14,281 nucleotides of DNA from Peptoniphilus sp. (lineage in GTDB: Bacteria > Bacillota > Clostridia > Tissierellales > Peptoniphilaceae): contig JASBZH010000037.1 in assembly GCA_029983555.1 (NCBI GenBank), positions 1 to 14,281 of the forward strand, given 5' to 3'. The translations under genes and the position numbers were made by a program. Of the stretch, positions 7,314 to 13,611 are shown piece by piece. The notes beneath the pieces are model-generated. The model saw only the letters and a program-made list of their open reading frames with translations, ran no database searches and was not told where the DNA came from. The first letter of the stretch is position 1. Every line of letters begins with the position of its first letter.

Positions 7314-8348
7314 TTAATTTAGATGTCTAATTGGTTTTCTAATTAAATTTCTTCTATAGAGTATAATTAAGGTTATTAAAACTGCTAGATAGAGATTTAA
7401 AAGTCTATTTACCATCATCCAATTTAGCGCCATATCTTGAGGAATTAATCTATTATAAGCAGTAAACATCATGAGTTCTGAAAATCCAGCTGCTCCAGGT
7501 GTCGTTATAAATTCTACTGCAACTGTTATTAAAGACTGTGCCCTAGTTATGTCAAAAATTCCATAATTTGTAAAACCCATAGCCCTATAAGTAAAATAGG
7601 TCATTCCATAATAAAAAAATAACATTACAGCTTGAAGTAAAAATAGCTTAAAAAACTTCCTTTTGTCTGCCACTATAGACATCACATTTGTCTTTATGCC
7701 TTCTATATTTTCCATAATAAACTCGGGATCTCTGTAAAATCTTTCCAAAAATGGTATGTTTCTTATTCTATATACTATCGCTATTATAATTCTACTGAGA
7801 ACATCGCTCTTTACAAAAGCCAAAATAATTGTCAAAAACATAATTAGCTGAACTAATAGTCCAAAATAAAATAATAGTCTCATTTTTTCGTCAAATATCA
7901 CGTGACGAAGTCCCGTTGTAAGCGAGATAAGTCCGAAAGCATTTAGGCTAAAGTGATACAATATGTTAAATGGAACTATGACAGATAGAGCTTTATCTGC
8001 TTTAATTCCATCTCGAATCATAAAATAGAATTGTCCCGGCTGTCCTCCACTTCCAGATAGAGTGAGTTGGCTAAAAAAGTATCTCAAAATCGAATAATTT
8101 ATACAATTTTTCATTTTCACCCTTTGGCCGAAATTTCTAAACATTTTGTAGAGGCCAATTGCCTCCATTAATCTAAAAAGCATAAAAAATATCATAGCAT
8201 AGAAGAGGTATTTTTTATTCATTGAAAGAAAGACTTCTTTTAAATTTCTAGGATTTGTCTTTTTATATATTATAAAAATTATTCCAAAAGACAGTGCCAA
8301 TAGAATTATTAAATTAAATAAAATTTTATTCTTTTTCAACTTTTTCAT
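7314..8348 (-). CDS. UPF0104 / LPG-synthase transmembrane-domain family membrane protein
   Basis: The 344-residue protein has seven to eight hydrophobic segments (~9-28, 47-66, 119-146, 157-179, 185-194, 232-257, 268-283, 311-331) and the hallmarks of the family that includes YbhN and the flippase half of MprF. These are GSGGQPGQFYF (~99-109) after an amphipathic helix and TTPGAAGFSE (~282-291) in a late helix. It has no soluble aminoacyl-transferase domain, so it is not a complete lysyl-phosphatidylglycerol synthase. Family members are thought to move lipids or lipid-linked sugars across the membrane; the function here is inferred only at that level. A very strong Shine-Dalgarno (AGGAGGTG, complement of 8357-8364) lies 8 nt before the ATG. 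It appears to be a single-gene unit. Confidence 0.85.
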   Translation of the reverse strand: MKKLKKNKILFNLIILLALSFGIIFIIYKKTNPRNLKEVFLSMNKKYLFYAMIFFMLFRLMEAIGLYKMFRNFGQRVKMKNCINYSILRYFFSQLTLSGSGGQPGQFYFMIRDGIKADKALSVIVPFNILYHFSLNAFGLISLTTGLRHVIFDEKMRLLFYFGLLVQLIMFLTIILAFVKSDVLSRIIIAIVYRIRNIPFLERFYRDPEFIMENIEGIKTNVMSIVADKRKFFKLFLLQAVMLFFYYGMTYFTYRAMGFTNYGIFDITRAQSLITVAVEFITTPGAAGFSELMMFTAYNRLIPQDMALNWMMVNRLLNLYLAVLITLIILYRRNLIRKPIRHLN

Positions 8349-8585
8349 TTAAAAGACACCTCCTTTTACAAATACTCTTAAAAATTTAAAAAATATATTT
8401 ATAAAAAGTCGCATAGATTAAAAAATGAAAGACTATATTGGTTTAAAAATTTGATAAGTAAATCTTTATGCAAAAACTTATGTATATACAATATATATCC
8501 CATTTTATATCAATTAATAGTTTTACTGATATAATTCTTTAAAGTATGATTTAAAATTTTAAGATTTTATTTAAACTTTGAAAAA

Positions 8586-8614
8586 CATATAAATTATTAT
8601 ACTTTTAGAGTCAA
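8586..8614 (-). promoter_or_regulatory. Possible promoter for the UPF0104 gene
   Basis: On the - strand TTGACT (complement of 8609-8614) is followed after 17 bases by TATATG (complement of 8586-8591). The -35 is good and the -10 is weak. A perfect TATAAT occurs inside the spacer but at the wrong distance. Confidence 0.3.
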
Positions 8615-8660
8615 TAAATTTTATAAACTATTTGTAATTTTCATATATAGCCAAATTTTA

Positions 8661-8689
8661 TAAAATAAAACCCAGGATCTCTCCTGGGT
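8661..8689 (-). terminator. Rho-independent terminator of ilvE
   Basis: On the - strand ACCCAGGA and TCCTGGGT form a GC-rich 8-bp stem (8670-8677 with 8682-8689, loop of 4 nt), followed by TTTTATTTTA. It begins 29 nt beyond the ilvE stop and is the most GC-rich hairpin in the window. Confidence 0.93.
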
Positions 8690-8717
8690 AATTTTCTATA
8701 ATCTATTAATTTAAAAC

Positions 8718-9785
8718 TCAGTCCATTTTGATTTCTTCTCTCCAGCCGAATTTATCTTCACTTCTAGCCCACTGAATGTCTGTAAGTCTCTTATAAATTT
8801 CGTGAGTCAAATCGCCAGTTTCAAAATTATTTATGACTTCTTCTTCGCCCTTGTAGAATAATTCTCCAATCGGACTTATAACTGCAGCTGTTCCTGTTCC
8901 CCAAGCTTCTTTTAGTCTGCCGTCTTTTGCAGCTTTCATCAAATCTTCAACTGCCAAGTGTTCTTCAGAAACTTTGTATCCCATATCTTTTAAAATATGA
9001 ATTACTGAGTCTCGAGTTACTCCAGGAAGTACAGTTTCTCCTGCTGGTGCTGTTATTACTGTATCGTCAATTAAAAACATAGCATTCATTGAACCGACTT
9101 CTTCTACGTATTTTCTGTGAACTCCATCTAGCCAAAGAACCTGTGTATATCCGAGTTTTTCAGCCTTTACTTGTCCCAATAAAGATGCAGCATAATTACC
9201 TGCACATTTTGCAAATCCTGTTCCACCAAGGCTTGCACGAGTTAGCTCATCTTCTACATATATTTTAACTGGAGCAAGTCCTTCTTTATAATATGCTCCC
9301 ACTGGTGAAAGTATTATGCTAAATCTATAAGATTTAGAAGGAGCAACACCTAGCTTAACTTCCTTTGCATACATAAATGGCCTTATATAAAGTGACTCTC
9401 CCTCTCCAGTTGGTATCCAATCTTTTTCAACTTTAACAAGAGCTTTAATTGCTTCTATAAACATATCTTCTGGAAGTTCAGGTAAGCACAATCTCTTGTT
9501 TGAATTTATAAATCTCTTTGCATTCATATTTGGTCTAAATAGATAGAATTTTCCGTCTTCTCCCTTGTATGCCTTTAGACCTTCAAAGGTAGCTTGTGCA
9601 TAGTGAAGAACCATGGACGCTGGATCCATATTTACGCCTTCATAAGGTACGATTTGTGCATCATGCCAGCCTTTGTCTTTGTCCCAATCCATGTTGAAGA
9701 CATAATCTGTAAATATTACTCCAAAACCCAAGTCTCCCTTTGGTTTTTCTTTTAATTTTTCTCTCTTTACGAATTTTATGTCCAT
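8718..9785 (-). CDS. ilvE: Branched-chain-amino-acid aminotransferase (class IV, PLP)
   Basis: The enzyme interconverts leucine, isoleucine or valine with their 2-oxo acids using 2-oxoglutarate/glutamate, in the cytoplasm. From the ATG at 9785 it is 355 residues, normal for the longer (BCAT group II) type. Key features are GWHDAQIVPY near the start, RPFMYA (~135-140), the PLP lysine K193 in FAKCAGNYAASL, EVGSMNAMF (~229-237) and GTGTA (~296-300), which binds the cofactor phosphate. An in-frame GTG at 9809 would add 8 residues, but the sequence AGGGAG (complement of 9790-9795) lies 4 nt before the ATG, so the ATG is chosen. It has its own terminator. The 95-nt gap upstream is too short for a T-box leader, and no other ilv or leu genes are present, so it may also serve amino-acid catabolism. 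Confidence 0.95.
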   Translation of the reverse strand: MDIKFVKREKLKEKPKGDLGFGVIFTDYVFNMDWDKDKGWHDAQIVPYEGVNMDPASMVLHYAQATFEGLKAYKGEDGKFYLFRPNMNAKRFINSNKRLCLPELPEDMFIEAIKALVKVEKDWIPTGEGESLYIRPFMYAKEVKLGVAPSKSYRFSIILSPVGAYYKEGLAPVKIYVEDELTRASLGGTGFAKCAGNYAASLLGQVKAEKLGYTQVLWLDGVHRKYVEEVGSMNAMFLIDDTVITAPAGETVLPGVTRDSVIHILKDMGYKVSEEHLAVEDLMKAAKDGRLKEAWGTGTAAVISPIGELFYKGEEEVINNFETGDLTHEIYKRLTDIQWARSEDKFGWREEIKMD

Positions 9786-9850
9786 TAATCTCCCTACCTT
9801 TCTTTGCACTTATATAGATATTTTAACCATTTTACCCTATTTTTAAACTC

Positions 9851-9879
9851 AATATCTAAAACTAAATTGAATTTATCAA
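9851..9879 (-). promoter_or_regulatory. Possible ilvE promoter
   Basis: On the - strand TTGATA (complement of 9874-9879) and GATATT (complement of 9851-9856) are 17 bases apart, in the 95-nt gap between the TIGR03915 gene and ilvE. No terminator is seen in that gap, so ilvE may also be reached by read-through from the upstream pair. Confidence 0.3.
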
Positions 9880-9880
9880 A

Positions 9881-10621
9881 TTAAAATAAATCTTTTTCAG
9901 GCAAGTACTTCCAATATCTTTTTGGCATATTTGAAATCATGAGCTTTTGATTTTTCCTCTCGTCTATGGAGATAGCGTTGTAAAAATCTCTCCACATATT
10001 TTTAAACTCACTTTCACCTTCCGTCTCTTTAAATAGAAAATTTTCTGCCATATAGAAATCGAGAGTTCCATCAAGGTTAAATGCTCCATAATTTCTCTTG
10101 GCGTCGTAAATTATAAAATCTTCGCCTTTAAGTCTATTTTTAAAGTGATTTGTCAAAAACTTTAGAATGTCAGCTTTTGGCGTAAATTCTGCAAATAAAA
10201 CATTACCTTCAATTTCTCTAAATCTCAATAGTCCCTTGTAGGCGTGAATTTCCCTACCAACTTCTTTTTGAAGACTTAAAAAGTTTACGGCATCGATTTT
10301 TTCTGAATATAAAAACTCACTGCCATATGAGTACATTCCCTTTATTGTCCTTGCGATGAAGTCTTCCTTATTTTCACACTCGCTTGCAAACACTAATAAA
10401 ACCATGTTCAAAAAGTTTTTGCCAAAATTTTTAGCAATTGATTTTTTGACCCTACTCGCTTTATTTTTATCTGTCACAATAAAAGTTTCATCATTAAAAA
10501 AATTAATCTGTTTCTTTTTTACACTTATGTGGCAATTATCTAGGACTTTATACTCATCAAAAATAACAGAAAAAAGTCCATTAATGCTGCCATCGTAGTT
10601 AAAAAAATGATAACTGCTCAT
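9881..10621 (-). CDS. TIGR03915 / DUF4130 family putative DNA metabolism protein
   Basis: I recognise this 246-residue soluble protein as the TIGR03915 (DUF4130) family, found next to a dedicated radical SAM protein. Typical features are the opening YHFFNYDGSINGLFSVIFD, a SLQKEVGREIHAYKGLLRF stretch (~116-134), AEFTPKADIL (~144-153), NYGAFNLDG (~177-185) and a C-terminal MWRDFY...NMPKRYWKYLPE block (~209-242). In many genomes the homologue is fused to a uracil-DNA-glycosylase-like domain (TIGR03914); here no such domain is present, and the length fits the domain alone. The ATG lies inside the end of the radical SAM gene with a 23-nt overlap, so translation is probably coupled. A role in DNA repair or modification is proposed for the family, but no reaction is established. 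Confidence 0.88.
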   Translation of the reverse strand: MSSYHFFNYDGSINGLFSVIFDEYKVLDNCHISVKKKQINFFNDETFIVTDKNKASRVKKSIAKNFGKNFLNMVLLVFASECENKEDFIARTIKGMYSYGSEFLYSEKIDAVNFLSLQKEVGREIHAYKGLLRFREIEGNVLFAEFTPKADILKFLTNHFKNRLKGEDFIIYDAKRNYGAFNLDGTLDFYMAENFLFKETEGESEFKNMWRDFYNAISIDERKNQKLMISNMPKRYWKYLPEKDLF

Positions 10622-11831
10622 ACTTTTTCTCTTTTCTGTCGCTTAGAATATAACTCAAATAGTCCATAGATTTTACCATTCCACCTTTATATACTCCTCC
10701 AACTTTTATAAAGTATTTAGCCCTCTTAACAGAAATTTTTAAATTAAGTAGACTGTCATAAGATAAATTCGCAAATTTTCTGGCATTTATAATTCGTCTG
10801 GCATAAGTTGGCCCAAAACCTGGTACCCTTATCAGTTCTCCATATGTTGCAGTATTAATTTCGATTGGAAATTTATCGATATTTCTTATTGCCCAGCTCG
10901 CCTTTGGATCGAGATTTAAATCCAAATTTGGAACAGAATTATTTGTGATCTCCTCTGCCTCAAATCTATAAAATCTCATCAACCAATCAGCCTGATATAA
11001 CCTGTGTTCTCGAATTAGAGGAACTTTTGTAATTCCCTTTGTAAACATGCTTTTAACAGCAGGCACATATCCAGAATAATAGACTCTCTTTAGATTATAA
11101 TCTTTATACAAACTAGAAGACCTCTTTAAAATTACATAATCACTCTCGCGAGATGCGCCGACAATCATCTGTGTCGTTTGACCTGCTGGGACAAAACTTT
11201 CTGAGTGTCTGTATTTCTTTTTGTCCTCCCTATTTTCCAATATAAAATTTTTAACATCAGACATTGGACTATAGATTGAGGAATAAGTCTTGGACGGTGC
11301 AAGTAAAGAAAGTGCTTTTTGCGTTGGAAGTTCAATATTTATGCTCATTCTGTCAACTAAACTTCCAAGTTTTTTTATTAAAACAGTGTTTGCTCCAGGA
11401 ATTGCCTTCATGTGAATGTACCCATTAAAATTGTATTCATTTCTAAGAATTTCTGCTGTATTTATGAGTAGTTCCATGGTGTAGTCGGGATTTTGTATAA
11501 CAGCAGAAGACAAAAACAAACCTTCAATATAATTTCTCTTGTAAAAATTTATTGTAATATCAGCCACTTCTCTTGGACTAAATTCAGCTCTTTTTATATC
11601 AGAACTCCTGCGGTTTACACAGTATTCGCAGTCGTAGACACATTTATTAGTAAGAAGAATTTTTAAAAGAGAAATGCACCTTCCATCCTCGCTCCAACTG
11701 TGACAAATCCCACTGTAGCTCGCATTTCCAATTCCATTTTTAGAATTTTTCCTCTTAGATCCAGATGAAGAACATGAGACATCATACTTCGCAGAATCAG
11801 CCAATATCTTTAGTTTTTCATTAATATCCAT
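10599..11831 (-). CDS. Putative DNA modification/repair radical SAM protein (TIGR03916 type)
   Basis: From the ATG at 11831 the protein has 410 residues. It opens with the family signature AKYDVSCSSSG (~14-24) and carries the radical SAM cluster motif CVYDCEYC (C64, C68, C71) binding a 4Fe-4S cluster and S-adenosylmethionine. The middle forms the partial TIM barrel (for example FLSSAVIQNPDYTMELL and HMKAIPGAN). The C-terminal part has a ComEA-like helix-hairpin-helix: INTATYGELIRVPGFGP... (~325-352), which commonly binds DNA backbone. An in-frame TTG at 11843 would add four residues, but GAGG lies 6 nt before the ATG and overlaps that TTG, so the ATG is chosen. The gene overlaps the TIGR03915 gene by 23 nt. 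This pairing is the established context of both families; the substrate and reaction are unknown. Confidence 0.9.
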   Translation of the reverse strand: MDINEKLKILADSAKYDVSCSSSGSKRKNSKNGIGNASYSGICHSWSEDGRCISLLKILLTNKCVYDCEYCVNRRSSDIKRAEFSPREVADITINFYKRNYIEGLFLSSAVIQNPDYTMELLINTAEILRNEYNFNGYIHMKAIPGANTVLIKKLGSLVDRMSINIELPTQKALSLLAPSKTYSSIYSPMSDVKNFILENREDKKKYRHSESFVPAGQTTQMIVGASRESDYVILKRSSSLYKDYNLKRVYYSGYVPAVKSMFTKGITKVPLIREHRLYQADWLMRFYRFEAEEITNNSVPNLDLNLDPKASWAIRNIDKFPIEINTATYGELIRVPGFGPTYARRIINARKFANLSYDSLLNLKISVKRAKYFIKVGGVYKGGMVKSMDYLSYILSDRKEKKYEQLSFF

Positions 11832-11863
11832 ACTGAACCTCAATTCTTTTAAAACTTATGTTT

Positions 11864-11916
11864 ATTATATTTTAACATTTTTTATAGGAAAATTAAATAT
11901 ATGTTCACAAGTTGTG
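11864..11916 (-). promoter_or_regulatory. Promoter region of the radical SAM/TIGR03915 unit with overlapping palindrome
   Basis: On the - strand TTGTGA (complement of 11905-11910) and TATAAA (complement of 11881-11886) are 18 bases apart. A perfect TATAAT (complement of 11864-11869) lies further down but lacks a good -35. The -35 overlaps the palindrome CACAAGTTGTG (11906-11916) and a GAACATATATTT element (complement of 11895-11906) that resembles, with two mismatches, the Gram-positive SOS box GAACATATGTTC. Operator function is inference. Confidence 0.4.
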
Positions 11917-11963
11917 CCATAATTTTAAAAAAGTAATGAGATTTTTTAAATAAAACTTCGATT

Positions 11964-11990
11964 ACAAAAAACTGTTAGAAATTCTAACAG
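11964..11990 (-). terminator. Rho-independent terminator of fetAB
   Basis: CTGTTAGAA (11972-11980) and TTCTAACAG (11982-11990) are perfect inverted repeats. On the - strand they fold into a 7-bp stem followed by TTTTTTGTAA. The hairpin lies about 100 nt beyond the fetB stop and upstream of the radical SAM promoter, so it separates the two units. Confidence 0.85.
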
Positions 11991-12092
11991 CTTCCTTTCT
12001 AAAATATTAATTTGAAATAAATATAAATATCTTTTAAGATTACTAAACTTTTAAAGTTTATAATTTAACAAATTATTAGTTTATAATTAAAA

Positions 12093-12860
12093 TTAAATAA
12101 TTTGAGTCTCTTTGTCAAAAAGTGTCTTATATCCAAAGAAAAGTGATCCAAAAGATGCACAAATTACACCAGTTGATATTGCGATCATTATAGCTATTTG
12201 ATACATTATGGCAGTGTTTGGAAGAGTTCCTGCCAAAATTTGTCCAGTCATCATTCCTGGAAGGGATACAATTCCCATTCCGAGCATTGAATTTAAAGTT
12301 GGAAGAAAAGCCGTCTCAAAAGCTTGTCTTACAAATGGAAGTAAAATTTTATCAGCTGATGCTCCAACCGACAAAAGTGCATTTATCTTTGCCCTTTGTC
12401 CCACCAAAGATTCTCTAAAAGTCTTAATACCAAGAGTCGTTCCATTCATAATATTTCCCATAATCATGCCAGAAATTGGAATTACATACTGCGGATTTAC
12501 AATATTTTCTCCAACTACGATGTATATGAAGTAAAAAATTATAAACAGGCCCGAAATTGAAATTGATAGCGCAATTACTCGTTTAAATCCTTTGTTTAAA
12601 TCTTTATTTTTAGAAATAACCCTATAAATTGTAAAGGCCGTCATTGCGATTAAATAAGCTATTGTAAAAAGTGGATTTGGATTTTTAAATATATAAGTTA
12701 AAATAAAACCTGCAATTACAAGTTGCAAAGTCATCTTCATGCTCGCCACTATCAAAAGTTTTGTCTGATCTACTTTGTATTTTTTCATTATAAATAAAAC
12801 TATAAGTAGAAGCATGTAGATTAAGAGAAACTGTCCAATTTGTATCTTTATGACATTCAT
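12093..12860 (-). CDS. fetB: UPF0014 / FetB family ABC transporter permease
   Basis: The 255-residue integral membrane protein has about six to seven hydrophobic segments (~10-25, 36-57, 63-81, 95-117, 125-142, 195-210, 214-245). It carries the family hallmark around 178-211: RQAFETAFLPTLNSMLGMG, then VSLPGMMTGQILAG. FetB (YbbM) pairs with the ATPase FetA (YbbL); in E. coli the pair exports iron and helps against peroxide stress. An analogous metal-export role is inferred here from homology. The ATG overlaps the FetA stop by 4 nt (ATGA), with a GGGGGAG Shine-Dalgarno just inside fetA, so the two are translationally coupled. Length and motifs are normal. Confidence 0.92.
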   Translation of the reverse strand: MNVIKIQIGQFLLIYMLLLIVLFIMKKYKVDQTKLLIVASMKMTLQLVIAGFILTYIFKNPNPLFTIAYLIAMTAFTIYRVISKNKDLNKGFKRVIALSISISGLFIIFYFIYIVVGENIVNPQYVIPISGMIMGNIMNGTTLGIKTFRESLVGQRAKINALLSVGASADKILLPFVRQAFETAFLPTLNSMLGMGIVSLPGMMTGQILAGTLPNTAIMYQIAIMIAISTGVICASFGSLFFGYKTLFDKETQII

Positions 12861-13483
12861 CTTTCTCCCCCAAATTCTATCGTAAATTCAGAATATTTAT
12901 CGACAATTTCATCATTGTGAGATACACAAACTGAAGTTATATCATTTTCTTTAAAATAATTTTTCAAACTTTTCATGAGTTCATTAGAAGTAGAAATATC
13001 TAAAGCTGAAGTTGGCTCATCAAGTAAGACCACCTTTGGTTTTAAGGACAAAAAAATTGCCAAGAAAACCCTCTGTCTCTCTCCTCCAGATAAATTTAAA
13101 ACATTACTAGTAATATCTTTATCAAGGCAAGCGAGTTTTAAAAATGTATTCATTTCATCTTCTGAAATAACTTCTTCATCTCTTGCTTCAAAATAGAATT
13201 TAAAATTGTCATAAATCGTACCTTCTGTTAAAAATACCTCTTGGGGAACGAGCAAAACCTCTTTTCTGTAGTCCAAAACGGGATAATCTTTAATATTTTT
13301 ATCTTCATAGAAAATTTCTCCCTGTGAAGGAAGAAGAGTTCTGTTCAAAAGCTTTAAATACGTACTCTTTCCGCTGCCACTTTTACCCCTTATAAAAGTA
13401 AAAGTATTCTTCTTTATATCAATTTTTGGATAAACTAAAATATCAGAAAAACTCAGTCCTTCTGTAGATTTTATTATAGACAT
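12857..13483 (-). CDS. fetA: FetA-type ABC transporter ATP-binding protein
   Basis: From the ATG at 13483 the protein has 208 residues and all parts of an ABC ATPase: Walker A GKSGSGKST (33-41), Q-loop Q81, signature LSGGERQR (131-138), Walker B VVLLDEP (151-157, catalytic E156), D-loop SALD and switch H189. It is compact, as usual for FetA/YbbL, and would power the adjacent UPF0014 permease. An in-frame ATG at 13516 gives 11 extra residues, but AAAGGA lies 5 nt before the 13483 ATG and the upstream ATG sits within a perfect TATAAT box, so the inner start is chosen. It is the first gene of the fetAB unit. Confidence 0.92.
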   Translation of the reverse strand: MSIIKSTEGLSFSDILVYPKIDIKKNTFTFIRGKSGSGKSTYLKLLNRTLLPSQGEIFYEDKNIKDYPVLDYRKEVLLVPQEVFLTEGTIYDNFKFYFEARDEEVISEDEMNTFLKLACLDKDITSNVLNLSGGERQRVFLAIFLSLKPKVVLLDEPTSALDISTSNELMKSLKNYFKENDITSVCVSHNDEIVDKYSEFTIEFGGER

Positions 13484-13514
13484 ATTATTCCTTTCTTTTA
13501 TTTTATTTATATCC

Positions 13515-13542
13515 ATTATACGATATATGAATAGATTTGAAT
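13515..13542 (-). promoter_or_regulatory. Candidate fetAB promoter
   Basis: On the - strand a perfect TATAAT (complement of 13515-13520) lies about 30 nt before the fetA start. ATTCAA (complement of 13537-13542) at 16 bases, or TTCAAA at 15 bases, is a fair -35. I see no clear Fur or PerR box; a weak dyad TAGAT...ATCTA spans 13532-13552 just upstream. Confidence 0.5.
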
Positions 13543-13563
13543 ATTATATCTAAGTAAAATAAC

Positions 13564-13599
13564 AATATAAAAACCTCTAACCAAAAATGATTAGAGGTT
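13564..13599 (-). terminator. Rho-independent terminator of the sortase gene
   Basis: AACCTCTAA and TTAGAGGTT (13572-13580 with 13591-13599) form a 9-bp stem with a 10-nt loop. On the - strand it is followed by TTTTTATATTG. It starts 13 nt after the sortase stop and lies upstream of the fetAB promoter. Confidence 0.9.
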
Positions 13600-13611
13600 C
13601 TTTTTAATCTT

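Larger units (their letters stand above)
8349..8717. other. AT-rich intergenic region upstream of the UPF0104 gene
   Basis: This 369-base gap has no credible coding frame. It holds the ilvE terminator at its right end, a possible - strand promoter at 8586-8614 and the UPF0104 Shine-Dalgarno at 8357-8364. In between are short A-T palindromes (TATATACAATATATA-like at ~8482-8497) without a clear function. If the 8586-8614 promoter is used, the leader would be about 230 nt, long for this genome segment, but I see no recognisable riboswitch or attenuator in it. Confidence 0.5.

Noticed and set aside
8465..8510. Runs of TATATA palindromes upstream of the UPF0104 gene
   Set aside because: Low complexity; no spaced direct repeats, no RNA-gene features and no support for an origin or CRISPR-like array.
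9786..9809. GTG-initiated N-terminal extension of ilvE
   Set aside because: The extension contains the Shine-Dalgarno sequence of the inner ATG, and family members begin at about the inner Met.
9786..9880. T-box or other leader RNA upstream of ilvE
   Set aside because: Only 95 nt are available and no specifier-loop, T-box sequence or terminator/antiterminator pair is seen.
12040..12092. A-T palindrome (TAAACTTT...AAAGTTTA, 12044-12060) and repeated GTTTATAATT (12056, 12079) after fetB
   Set aside because: Short, A-T only and in a low-complexity spacer; the true terminator is the GC-containing hairpin at 11972-11990.
12208..12534. 108-codon + strand frame inside fetB
   Set aside because: It lies wholly opposite a well-supported UPF0014 permease and has no ribosome site or recognisable domain.
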